Part shown: positions 45,990-53,809 of the stretch, piece after piece
Layout of the letters: each line of letters starts with the position of its first letter
How positions within the stretch are numbered: the stretch's first letter is position 1
Source of the DNA: Bdellovibrionales bacterium RIFOXYD12_FULL_39_22
Lineage (GTDB): Bacteria > Bdellovibrionota > Bacteriovoracia > Bacteriovoracales > Bacteriovoracaceae
Reading direction: 5' to 3'
DNA: 64,000 bases
Assembly (NCBI GenBank): GCA_001770205.1
Contig: MEQL01000007.1
Location: 62,001 to 126,000 of the forward strand
The notes under the pieces: generated by a model
Databases searched by the model: none
What the model saw: the letters and a program-made list of their open reading frames with translations, nothing else
What the model was told of the DNA's origin: nothing
Made by a program: the position numbers and the translations under genes

Positions 45990-46011
45990 TATTTATGTAA
46001 TAATATTTATG
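45986..46011 (+). repeat. 12-base direct repeat between the ligase and thiolase genes
   Basis: ATAATATTTATG occurs at 45986-45997 and again at 46000-46011, a 14-base period. The first copy includes the stop codon of the ligase gene. It could be an operator for the thiolase gene at 46094 or a remnant of slippage. Confidence 0.5.
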
Positions 46012-46093
46012 GTCAAGTTACATTTTCTGTTGTTACCATATCTGCCACAAATATTTTTTATTATTAACTGCGACAATGACAATGGAGGCAACA

Positions 46094-47254
46094 ATGGCAG
46101 TGTATATTTTATCGGGGGCACGAACCCCTAGTGGTAGTTTTATGGGAGCATTATCTTCAGTTCCCGCTCCTCGCTTAGGAGCAGTGGCCATTAAGGGAGC
46201 TTTGGCCAATGCTCAAATCTCTGGTGATAAAGTTGGCGAAGTATTTATGGGAAATGTTATTCAGACGGGAGAAGGCCAGGCACCGGCACGTCAGGCCGCA
46301 TTGTTTGCGGAGTTGCCTGAATCTGTTCCCTGTACGACAGTTAACAAAGTGTGTGGTTCTGGAATGAAAACCATAATTATGGGAGCGCAATCAATATTGG
46401 CCGGAGATAATAATTTGGTAGTTGCCGGTGGTATGGAAAATATGTCCATGATTCCTCATTTTGTGGGAGGCAGTCGTTCGGGGACTAAATTTGGGCATAT
46501 TGAAATGAAAGATACATTGTTGCATGATGGGTTGTGGGATGTTTATACTAACCGCGCCATGGGAAATTGTGCGGAAGAGTGTGTGACAAAATTTAATTTT
46601 AGTAGGCAAGCACAAGACGCATTTGCCATTGAATCTTTTAAGCGTGCACAACAGGCGATGAAAGAGGGTATTTTTAAAAAGGAAATTGTTCCAGTTACCA
46701 TCAAGGGCAAGGCCGGAGATGTGGTGATTTCCGAAGATGAAGGGCCAATGACGGCCAAGTTTGACAAGATTCCTGCTTTGAAACCGGCCTTTGATAAAAA
46801 TGGCTCGATAACTGCGGCCAACGCCTCCACCATTAATGATGGCGCTTCCGCGGTAGTTTTGGGAGGAGAAGAGTATCGCAGTAAAGCAAAATTTAAAATT
46901 GTTGCTTATGCCGGGCATGCTCAAAATCCTACCTGGTTTACTACGGCGCCGGCGGCAGCAATGAAAAAGTGCTTGGAAAAAGCACATTTGAAATTAAGTG
47001 ATATTGATCTATTTGAAATTAACGAGGCCTTTGCTTGTGTGACGATGGCCGCTATGACAGAGTTAGCACTAGATCATTCTAAAGTTAACATCTATGGTGG
47101 TGGAGTGAGCCTAGGACATCCTATAGGAAATTCTGGAACTCGCATTGTGGTTACGTTAATGAATGCAATGGAGCAGAAAAAATCGAAATATGGTATGGCC
47201 TCGATATGTATAGGTGGTGGTGAGGCCTTGTCTCTCATTCTCGAAAGACTTTAA
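46094..47254 (+). CDS. atoB: acetyl-CoA C-acetyltransferase (thiolase)
   Basis: The product is 386 residues from ATG 46094, which has GGAGG five bases upstream; the ATG at 46076 has none. It is a biosynthetic or degradative thiolase. The nucleophile is C87 in TTVNKVCGSGMK, NEAFACV holds the second active-site strand, GGVSLGHPIGNSGTR the conserved His and SICIGGGEA the second Cys. The symbol is by family only, since fadA-like function is possible. The gene is not coupled to the polysaccharide operon; it stands 100 bases downstream and ends in a symmetrical terminator shared with the convergent gene. Confidence 0.88.
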   Translation: MAVYILSGARTPSGSFMGALSSVPAPRLGAVAIKGALANAQISGDKVGEVFMGNVIQTGEGQAPARQAALFAELPESVPCTTVNKVCGSGMKTIIMGAQSILAGDNNLVVAGGMENMSMIPHFVGGSRSGTKFGHIEMKDTLLHDGLWDVYTNRAMGNCAEECVTKFNFSRQAQDAFAIESFKRAQQAMKEGIFKKEIVPVTIKGKAGDVVISEDEGPMTAKFDKIPALKPAFDKNGSITAANASTINDGASAVVLGGEEYRSKAKFKIVAYAGHAQNPTWFTTAPAAAMKKCLEKAHLKLSDIDLFEINEAFACVTMAAMTELALDHSKVNIYGGGVSLGHPIGNSGTRIVVTLMNAMEQKKSKYGMASICIGGGEALSLILERL

Positions 47255-47265
47255 GGTTCTATCAG

Positions 47266-47330
47266 AGGTACGTTATACCTTTTCTAAGCGCTGCGTTTAA
47301 CACAGTGCCTAGAAAAAATATGACGTACCT
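47266..47330. terminator. bidirectional terminator between convergent genes
   Basis: AGGTACGTTATA at 47266 pairs with TATGACGTACCT ending at 47330. Inner segments TTTTCTA/TAGAAAA and GCGCTG/CAGTGC extend the stem. A and T runs flank the inner stem, giving terminator character on both strands. It overlaps the last 22 bases of the leftward gene (47309-48040). Confidence 0.55.
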
Positions 47331-48040
47331 AACACTATTCCGTACAGTAGCGGTTGGTGTAACATATATATCCACAAAGCATTTATTCCTAGCCATGAGA
47401 GTATTTTTCCGCCCGCGATGCGTTGCGAATCGATTTGATGAAATTTATAGTGGAATGCAAAAATTCCCAAGCAGACGGCGCCAAACCAAGGAAAAGGGGC
47501 AATGTAGTCCATGGATTTATGGCCTAAGACAAACCAAGGTAAATTGTAATCAAAAAAAATAGAAGGGATAAATAAGGCCAGCGCAATTAATAGCGAGATT
47601 TTTGGTCGATCTAAAAAAGGGAGGGCCATTAGACTTGTTAGTGTTATACAGTGCAAAGTTCCAAAATAGATCCAGCGGTCTGGAAACATTAGATAGGTCG
47701 TAAGGGAAACAACTACTGAGAAAAAAGCAATTTTTCCAAGTCGTGGCCAAAATTTTTCCCACCTAATTTTTTGTGCATGGGCCATGGCCAAAGAAATTCC
47801 AACACAAAATAGAAATAAAAAAACAATTAGGCGTGGCAAAAAGTACCAAAATTTTTCTTCTATAAAATCAATTTTCAAATAACCAAAGGCAGTAAGATCG
47901 AAGGAGGCATGAAAAAAAATCATTAGAGCGACGGCAACTCCCCTTGTTTGATCAATAATCGGAAAGCGAACTAAAGTCGAGGATGATAAGTATGATGAAG
48001 ACAATGAAGAGTGTGACGAAGAGTCAGGATTTATGCTCAT
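47309..48040 (-). CDS. DUF1624-type membrane acyltransferase-like protein
   Basis: The product is 243 residues. A serine-rich hydrophilic N-terminus (SSSHSSLSSSYLSSS) precedes seven hydrophobic helices. FPIIDQTRGVAVALMIFFHASFDL matches the DUF1624/heparan-alpha-glucosaminide N-acetyltransferase catalytic family, where the His is thought to act in transmembrane acetyl transfer. GTLHCITLTSL and INALWIYMLHQPLLYG also fit. It could acetylate periplasmic glycans from cytoplasmic acetyl-CoA. It converges on the thiolase gene, and a rhodanese gene lies 43 bases behind it in the same direction. Confidence 0.75.
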   Translation of the reverse strand: MSINPDSSSHSSLSSSYLSSSTLVRFPIIDQTRGVAVALMIFFHASFDLTAFGYLKIDFIEEKFWYFLPRLIVFLFLFCVGISLAMAHAQKIRWEKFWPRLGKIAFFSVVVSLTTYLMFPDRWIYFGTLHCITLTSLMALPFLDRPKISLLIALALFIPSIFFDYNLPWFVLGHKSMDYIAPFPWFGAVCLGIFAFHYKFHQIDSQRIAGGKILSWLGINALWIYMLHQPLLYGIVLGTSYFF

Positions 48041-48082
48041 TGGTTAATTACCCAAGGACTTTGCCTCGAATGTTTTAATTTT

Positions 48083-48616
48083 CTAATAAAATTGCTCACA
48101 ATTTGTTCCGGCCACTCCGCGTTTGTATAGTTTAGCAAGGCCGGGAACCCCTTCTCCAAACCACTTAACTTGGGAGGCAGGAATATTCCACTCGCATGCA
48201 GTTTGAATGGCCGCATTAAGACTGCGATGACACTTTAGTGCATTACAGTAGAAAACAACTATTTTGCCTTTGTCGGTGTATTGTTTAACAATCTCTGCCG
48301 TTAATAAGTTGCCCTTATCGTTTTTGGCCTGAAAAGCATGATTAACCGCACCTTTTATTTGACACTGTTTAAAAAATGAATCTGGACGAGTATCAATAAA
48401 GACATATTTGTCTTTGTCGGCGGCAGTTAAATATTCTTTTGCTTTTGCAGGCGAGATTAGATTTAGTCCGGCAGAGGGATCAGATTTGGGGGCAGCATCT
48501 CCCTGGAAAGTATCCTTATTGAAGGACTCAAATCCTGGATTCATTACGCAAGCGGCTTCCAGCATATTGCAGGAAAATAGTGCGGTGATAAAGATAGAGA
48601 AAATAAATACTTTCAT
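48083..48616 (-). CDS. exported rhodanese-like protein
   Basis: The product is 177 residues. The signal peptide spans residues 1 to about 21 (FIFSIFITALFSCNMLEA). The mature part has a rhodanese domain with YVFIDTRPDSFFKQCQIKGAVN (Asp-x-Arg) and the active-site loop VFYCNALKCHRSL, where the first Cys is the likely sulfane acceptor. Five further cysteines in the mature part are compatible with disulphides in the periplasm. Sulfur transfer or cyanide detoxification is family knowledge, while the physiological partner is unknown. Confidence 0.82.
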   Translation of the reverse strand: MKVFIFSIFITALFSCNMLEAACVMNPGFESFNKDTFQGDAAPKSDPSAGLNLISPAKAKEYLTAADKDKYVFIDTRPDSFFKQCQIKGAVNHAFQAKNDKGNLLTAEIVKQYTDKGKIVVFYCNALKCHRSLNAAIQTACEWNIPASQVKWFGEGVPGLAKLYKRGVAGTNCEQFY

Positions 48617-48885
48617 CAGAAACTCCGTGGGTTAAAGAAATAATAACACTTTTTCTAGTGTGGATTTAGTTTACTATTTAGTGATGATTTCTCAAGCGAT
48701 AATATAAAGGGAAAGATTCTTCCTTTTTATCCGATAAATTTAAGAAAAGACCGAGTAAATGCTTACAGATTGACGATTGTTGATGTGAAAAATATCATTG
48801 GTTGTTAGTGCATTTGATGCGAAAAGCAACAAAGCGAATAAGGAAAAATACAAAATACTATCATAACCTTTGCCAGGATTATTTT

Positions 48886-51288
48886 ATGAAGAAATATTAC
48901 AAAAAAGTATGGCCAATACTTGTCTTAATTACTCTATTGAGTGTGGTTGGAATCTATTTTTTTATTCATAGATCTTTGCCGAAAACAGTTGGGGAATTAG
49001 TTGTTTTCAACAAAGAGATAAATTCTCAGGTCGAAATGGTTAGCGATAACTGGGGAATTCCTCACATCTATGCACAAAATGAGAGTGATGCAAATTTTGT
49101 GCTGGGATATAAGATGGCCTCGGATCGCTTATTTCAAATGGAGCTCTATCGGCGGATGTCTCAGGGAACATTGGCCGAAATTTTTGGAAAAGATGCTTTA
49201 GAATTAGACAAAATGTTTCGTACAGTCGGGTTTGCTCATTACGCACGAAAATTATATCAAAAGCGCTTGGCCGCAATGAATCCGATGATGCTGGCCGACC
49301 TGCGGAAGTTTTTTGCGGGGATAAACTACTATATTGAACATGAAACCCTTCCCTATGAATTTAGCTTGCTTAATTTTAGGCCGGCAAAATTTAATCCGGA
49401 AGATTCAATTGCGTTTATTGGTTACATGGGTTTTCGCTTTGCCGTAGGAATAAAGCAAGATCTTCTTTTTTCTAATCTTTCAAAAATACTGTCTCCGGCC
49501 CTTTTTACCCAATTGCGCAACAATAGCGGAAATATTCCCAAAACGCAGATGCAAATTGGCCGCGTATTATTGGATAATTTGCAAAAATTTGAGGCCGCAC
49601 ATGACCTAGCACTACCGGCCTTTGATGGCAGTAATGCCTGGGTACTTTCACCTTGGCGCTCAAAAAGTGGCGGCGCTCTTTTGGCCTCAGATCCCCATAT
49701 TGGTTTTTCAAATCCGAATATATGGTATGAAGCGCATGTGGAGACTCCTTCTTGGAAGCTGTATGGCCATTTTTTACCGCTAATCCCCTTTCCGGTGCTT
49801 GGACACAATTTAGATTATGGTTGGGCCATAACAATTGCTTACTATGATGATATGGATCTTTATCGTGAAACTATTTCCGAAGATGGACGCTCGGTAATGT
49901 TTCAAGAGAGGTGGGTCCCGCTAGAGCGTTATCCTCAGGTTATAAAAGTTAAAGGCCATAGTGATTTTAAATTTGATCTTCTTATAACACCTCATGGCCC
50001 ACTGCTTTCTTCCCTTTTTCCTAAAGAAAATATTTCTCTTAAGTGGACTTATTATATGGAAGAGAATGCCACGCTGGAAGGGTTGTATAAAATGGGCCAT
50101 GCACAAAATATGGAAGATTTTAAGCAAGGAGTGGCACTGGGGGCATCTCCTGGACTTAATATTTTATATGCAGATAAGATTGGAAATATTGGATGGTGGC
50201 CAATGGGGGCAATTCCGCTTAGGAATAAAAGTGACGATGGAGATTTGATTTTAGATGGAGCTAGTGGAGTTGATGAATATATTCGTTATCTAGAGTTTAG
50301 AGAAAAACCATCATCAGAAAATCCGTCCAGTGGTGTGATTATTTCTGCGAATCAACGTCCTCGCAACGATAGTTGGGGACTTCGTGGATATTGGCCAGCA
50401 GATAATCGTTATCTATCTATAGATAAAATGTTGATGGCACAGGAAAAATGGTCACTAGAAGAACTCAAAAAAGTACAAACTGCCAGCTTTGATGTTGGTA
50501 TTGCCCACCATTTGGAAATACTTTTGCGTGCTATCAATGTTGAACAAATGTTAAATGATACAAAAAATGGTGAAAGCTATCGTATGGTCACTCGCCTGCT
50601 AAGTAACTGGGATATGCGCTCAGAAGTAGATAGTGCTCCAGCGGCCATATATCATCAAACAATGCGACAGGCCCTGATTTTTCTTTTAGACGAACTCTCT
50701 TCTGGAGAGATGATGGGAGGTGGAATGGGGCCTAAAGAGTACTGTCAGTTAGATGCCAAAGATTTCTTTTTCAATGCATTATTAGACGATCGAGAATCTG
50801 CATGGTGGGATATAAAGGCCACTTCTAACATTGAAAGTAGAGATGATATTTTAAGAATGGCCTTCGCAGAGGCACTTGATTTTTTACGTTCTCGTTGGGG
50901 AGCTGATCCTGCTTCCTGGAAATGGGGGGCGTTGCATACGCTAGAATTTACCCATCCATTAGGTCGTAAGTATCCACTAAACTACATTTTTAATGTTGGC
51001 CCGTTGGCAGTTTCTGGAGGAGCAAATCAGATAAATCATTATCATGATACTGGCTGTGAGAGCGAATTTAAGGTTACGGCCGGGGCCTCTACGAGGAGAT
51101 TAATCGATTTTTATGACGCCACTAACTCTTGGGGCATTCTCCCCCTGGGAATATCTGGCCATATTTTAAGCAAACACTATAAGGATCAGTTGCCACTTTT
51201 CATTGGAGGAAAGTATCGTTCTCAGTGGCTAGAACGATCTTCTATTGAGAAAAATCGTGAATCGGTGTTGATTTTTAGAGCGTTGTAG
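48886..51288 (+). CDS. penicillin acylase family (S45) Ntn hydrolase
   Basis: The product is 800 residues from ATG 48886; AGGA lies nine bases before it and a 20-residue signal anchor (VWPILVLITLLSVVGIYFF) follows. Start codons further upstream lack sites. The precursor is cut autocatalytically before Ser249 of GSNAWVLSP, which becomes the N-terminal nucleophile of the large subunit. DPHIGFSNPNIWYEAH and GHNLDYGWAIT follow as in penicillin G and acyl-homoserine-lactone acylases. The substrate cannot be read from the sequence; aliphatic N-acyl bonds are most common. It stands alone and faces the rhodanese gene divergently. Confidence 0.88.
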   Translation: MKKYYKKVWPILVLITLLSVVGIYFFIHRSLPKTVGELVVFNKEINSQVEMVSDNWGIPHIYAQNESDANFVLGYKMASDRLFQMELYRRMSQGTLAEIFGKDALELDKMFRTVGFAHYARKLYQKRLAAMNPMMLADLRKFFAGINYYIEHETLPYEFSLLNFRPAKFNPEDSIAFIGYMGFRFAVGIKQDLLFSNLSKILSPALFTQLRNNSGNIPKTQMQIGRVLLDNLQKFEAAHDLALPAFDGSNAWVLSPWRSKSGGALLASDPHIGFSNPNIWYEAHVETPSWKLYGHFLPLIPFPVLGHNLDYGWAITIAYYDDMDLYRETISEDGRSVMFQERWVPLERYPQVIKVKGHSDFKFDLLITPHGPLLSSLFPKENISLKWTYYMEENATLEGLYKMGHAQNMEDFKQGVALGASPGLNILYADKIGNIGWWPMGAIPLRNKSDDGDLILDGASGVDEYIRYLEFREKPSSENPSSGVIISANQRPRNDSWGLRGYWPADNRYLSIDKMLMAQEKWSLEELKKVQTASFDVGIAHHLEILLRAINVEQMLNDTKNGESYRMVTRLLSNWDMRSEVDSAPAAIYHQTMRQALIFLLDELSSGEMMGGGMGPKEYCQLDAKDFFFNALLDDRESAWWDIKATSNIESRDDILRMAFAEALDFLRSRWGADPASWKWGALHTLEFTHPLGRKYPLNYIFNVGPLAVSGGANQINHYHDTGCESEFKVTAGASTRRLIDFYDATNSWGILPLGISGHILSKHYKDQLPLFIGGKYRSQWLERSSIEKNRESVLIFRAL

Positions 51289-51310
51289 GGGGTAAACGGC
51301 AAAATCTCCA

Positions 51311-51427
51311 ATGAAAAAAATAATTTTACCAATGATAAAAAAAAATGAAATTTTTTATATCTTTCTTGTTTTTTTCATGCTTATAATTATTGCATTGGAG
51401 AATTGGGTATATCGTGATCGTTTATAA
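51311..51427 (+). CDS. possible 38-residue membrane peptide
   Basis: ATG 51311 opens a frame coding for KKIILPMIKKN followed by a hydrophobic helix (IFYIFLVFFMLIIIALE) and WVYRDRL. The basic N-terminus and single helix are typical of small membrane proteins. There is no clear Shine-Dalgarno, so this is a weak call. TCTCCAATG (51305-51313) and CATTGGAGA (51394-51402) are inverted repeats flanking most of it. Confidence 0.35.
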   Translation: MKKIILPMIKKNEIFYIFLVFFMLIIIALENWVYRDRL

Positions 51428-51457
51428 GATTGAAAGATCAACGGAATAATTGCTTAA

Positions 51458-51925
51458 ATGAGAGAAAACAAAAAAAGTAGTCAGTTGGATGTTACCTTTG
51501 AGAAGGCGAAATCGCAGAAGGACATTAAGCATATCTTTGATCACACAATAGATGCTTTTTCAGACAGTCCTGATTTTAGCTGGACACTAGAAGATATACA
51601 GCGAGAAGTTAAAGAAGGCTGGGAACTTTACTCCGTCTCTTCTGGAAAAGAGGTTATTGCCGCAATCTTTTTTAAGCAAGAAGGGAGTGATCTATACACT
51701 AAAAATACTGCAATAAAAATGACATTTCAGGGCAGTGGATATTCCCACAAAATAAAAGAATTTTTTGAACAAAAGGCCCGGGAATTGGGAGTAAAGAAAA
51801 TTATTCATTATTGCCGGATAGATAATTTTCGGATGTATGCGTTAAATGAAAGCCACAATTATAAAAAAACAGAAAATAAGTTAGGAGAAGAGCAACAAAT
51901 AGTAGAATGGGTGAAAAGAATTTAA
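51458..51925 (+). CDS. GNAT-family acetyltransferase
   Basis: The product is 155 residues. The order strand-helix (VTFEKAKSQKDIKHIFDHT), SGKEVIAAIFFKQEG, then FQGSGYSHKIKEFFEQKARELGVKKI matches a Gcn5-related fold with a short acetyl-CoA loop (FQGSGYS replaces the Q/R-x-x-G-x-G/A). NFRMYALNESHNYKKTE resembles the C-terminal part of bacterial GNAT proteins. The substrate is unknown. It is a single gene just upstream of the SWIB-histone gene. A regulatory acetylation of the lysine-rich neighbour is a speculative possibility. Confidence 0.6.
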   Translation: MRENKKSSQLDVTFEKAKSQKDIKHIFDHTIDAFSDSPDFSWTLEDIQREVKEGWELYSVSSGKEVIAAIFFKQEGSDLYTKNTAIKMTFQGSGYSHKIKEFFEQKARELGVKKIIHYCRIDNFRMYALNESHNYKKTENKLGEEQQIVEWVKRI

Positions 51926-52038
51926 GAATCAAGTAGGAATTGGAATCTGTTTTCGCAGATGGATTTGTTTTAACGGATTGCGGTTACTACTGAGCGGAAA
52001 TTGCTTTTTACATTATTAACCACAGTAGGAGGAATACA

Positions 52039-52407
52039 ATGGCAACGAAGAAAGCAACCAAGAAAGCGCCAGCTAAGAAAAAAGCGGCCAAGACAACCAA
52101 AAAAGTAGTTAAAGCAACTGCGAAAAAGGCCACAAAGGTGAAGGCAAAGACAAAAAGAAAGCCAAATCCATCTTTCATGAGACCTTTAACTCCATCAAAT
52201 GAGTTGGCAGTTATCGTAGGAAACAAGCCACTACCACGCACTCAAGTTGTTAAGAAAATGTGGGAGTACATCAAGAAGAACAAACTTCAAGATGCTAAAG
52301 ACAAAAGAAAAATCAATGCTGATGACAACCTAAAAGCTGTTTTCGGTGGAAAAACTAGCGTTGATATGTTCAAAATGGCCGGTCTTGTTAACAAGCACCT
52401 ATCCTAG
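52039..52407 (+). CDS. histone-H1-like basic tail fused to a SWIB domain
   Basis: The product is 122 residues. Residues 2-46 are almost only Lys, Ala and Thr in KKATKK, KKAPAKKK and KKAAKTT motifs like the C-terminal tail of histone H1. Residues 47-122 form a SWIB/MDM2-type domain: FMRPLTPSNELAVIVG, PLPRTQVVKKMWEYIKKNKLQD, KRKINADDNLKAVF and VDMFKMAGLVNKHL. SWIB fusions with DNA-binding tails are known in Chlamydia and in some delta-proteobacteria and predatory bacteria, where they are thought to compact DNA. A very strong AGGAGG site stands before the ATG and a strong terminator follows, suggesting high expression. Confidence 0.9.
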   Translation: MATKKATKKAPAKKKAAKTTKKVVKATAKKATKVKAKTKRKPNPSFMRPLTPSNELAVIVGNKPLPRTQVVKKMWEYIKKNKLQDAKDKRKINADDNLKAVFGGKTSVDMFKMAGLVNKHLS

Positions 52408-52419
52408 AAAGCAAAACAA

Positions 52420-53694
52420 CTACTTTTTGTAGTTTAAAAAGGCCTGCGTATATTCATTGCGCAGGCCTTTTTTTATGCCCTTTAAATCACTTGTAAATAG
52501 ATCATGGCACTCAATTGTTGGATTGCCATTAGGAAAGCTTTTTCGGCCTTTTAAATAATCCAGACACACTTCACCGTAGCTGTCGATATACTCGGGTAAA
52601 TTTTTATCAATAAAGGAGGCCAAAATTGCACGCCGCTTAAGATCGGCGATTTTGAAAGTCTTTCCCGGAAGAGGATCTCGTCGAACCAGTTTCTGAATGG
52701 CCTTTACCCGGCGCTCAAATTTTTGCCCCAGAATTTGAACACTATTCCATGCATAGTTGAAGAGTTCTCCCTGTGGTGGGTCGCTTAACAAATAAGTCGC
52801 ATAGAGGTAATCTTTATCTTCATCAGAGAGTTGATTAAAAATGGCCAAAAGTTTAAAAGCATTTTCAAATTTGGCAAGATCACTACCCTCTAGATCTTGT
52901 AAGTATGAGGGAAAAACTGCCGTCCAGCAGGAGTCATTGGCCAATGATAAAAGTTTCTTTTTTACCTGTTCGTTATCAAAATGTGGCGAGGCCAAGAGCT
53001 TTGAAGCTTGGACTTTTAGCTCTAAAATAAGTGGCCGCTCTTTGCAGTAAAATTCGGCAAACTGACTTCGGGCGCCAAAAGAGTAGAAGGCCCATAATTT
53101 ATCAGTTTGTACATACTGCCATAGTAAATTACCTAGCTTCATGGCAAGAGAGTGCTCGCGACTAACTTCCGGAGTATTATTCCAGACGTCATGAAGGTCT
53201 GCTACACATGGATCGCTATCTTCATCAATCAGATTTTTCAAGGGAATTGGCCCGTTGCCTATTTCACTGCTTTGGGTCAATTTTATAATATCTTCAGCAA
53301 AGCAGTTTTGAAGGTATGCAAGTGCGTAAGTAGTGCGTTTAGAAAAGATAATTGCAGATCCATTTATGGATGGCCACCTTACTAGTTCCTCGACTTGCTT
53401 AAAAGTTTGTCGATCAAACCTTTTTTGATTTGCCAGATATTCAATGTAACTGGTGGCCATGCCGTGGGCCATATCCGCCCAGCGCTGGCCACGATTGGAA
53501 GGAAGAACATCATGGGCATGGGCAAAAAACTCTTGATAGCTTTTTTCTCGCTCAAGTATCTCTAGATCAGCTATCGAGTACTTGGACGAGGAAGAGGAGA
53601 TTTGAGCGTTCAACACTTGGGGGGAAATGACAGCAAACAGTCCAAGATAAAGGAGCAAGGTTGAAGCTAAAAAATTATATGTAAGAAACATCAC
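52420..53694 (-). CDS. exported protein of unknown function
   Basis: The product is 424 residues. The N-terminus has a long signal peptide (FLTYNFLASTLLLYLGLFAVISP, cut near NAQ). The mature protein is helical and rich in Leu, Lys and Asp, with about eight cysteines, which may form disulphides in the periplasm. I recognise no domain. The helical repeats (LAYLQNCFAEDIIKL, YSFGARSQFAEFYCKE) could be a solenoid. The 3' end lies on the shared terminator at 52436-52474. The gene starts 115 bases from the divergent putA. Confidence 0.7.
   Translation of the reverse strand: MMFLTYNFLASTLLLYLGLFAVISPQVLNAQISSSSSKYSIADLEILEREKSYQEFFAHAHDVLPSNRGQRWADMAHGMATSYIEYLANQKRFDRQTFKQVEELVRWPSINGSAIIFSKRTTYALAYLQNCFAEDIIKLTQSSEIGNGPIPLKNLIDEDSDPCVADLHDVWNNTPEVSREHSLAMKLGNLLWQYVQTDKLWAFYSFGARSQFAEFYCKERPLILELKVQASKLLASPHFDNEQVKKKLLSLANDSCWTAVFPSYLQDLEGSDLAKFENAFKLLAIFNQLSDEDKDYLYATYLLSDPPQGELFNYAWNSVQILGQKFERRVKAIQKLVRRDPLPGKTFKIADLKRRAILASFIDKNLPEYIDSYGEVCLDYLKGRKSFPNGNPTIECHDLFTSDLKGIKKGLRNEYTQAFLNYKK
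52436..52474 (+). terminator. strong intrinsic terminator after the SWIB-histone gene
   Basis: AAAAAGGCCTGCG (52436-52448) pairs with CGCAGGCC and the T-run ending at 52474. It is followed by T's in the rightward sense and preceded by A's for the leftward sense, so it can serve both directions. It lies inside the last 18 codons of the convergent gene, whose protein sequence it fixes as TQAFLNYKK. Confidence 0.9.
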
Positions 53695-53809
53695 CTTTGA
53701 TTGTAGTTATAAAAAAACAGATTCGTCAAATTTGTTTACTAAGTTTGTTAGTTGGGATAGATAAAGACATTCAAAAATTTTAAGTCCAAATCACACTTCT
53801 GGAGGCGAT

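Noticed and set aside
46391-46987. 198-codon minus-strand frame inside the thiolase gene
   Set aside because: It is an antisense shadow; the thiolase active-site motifs on the plus strand are unambiguous.
49422-49834. Overlapping minus-strand frames of 109 and 128 codons in the penicillin acylase gene
   Set aside because: They are shadows of a strongly recognisable S45 hydrolase with no starts supported by ribosome sites.
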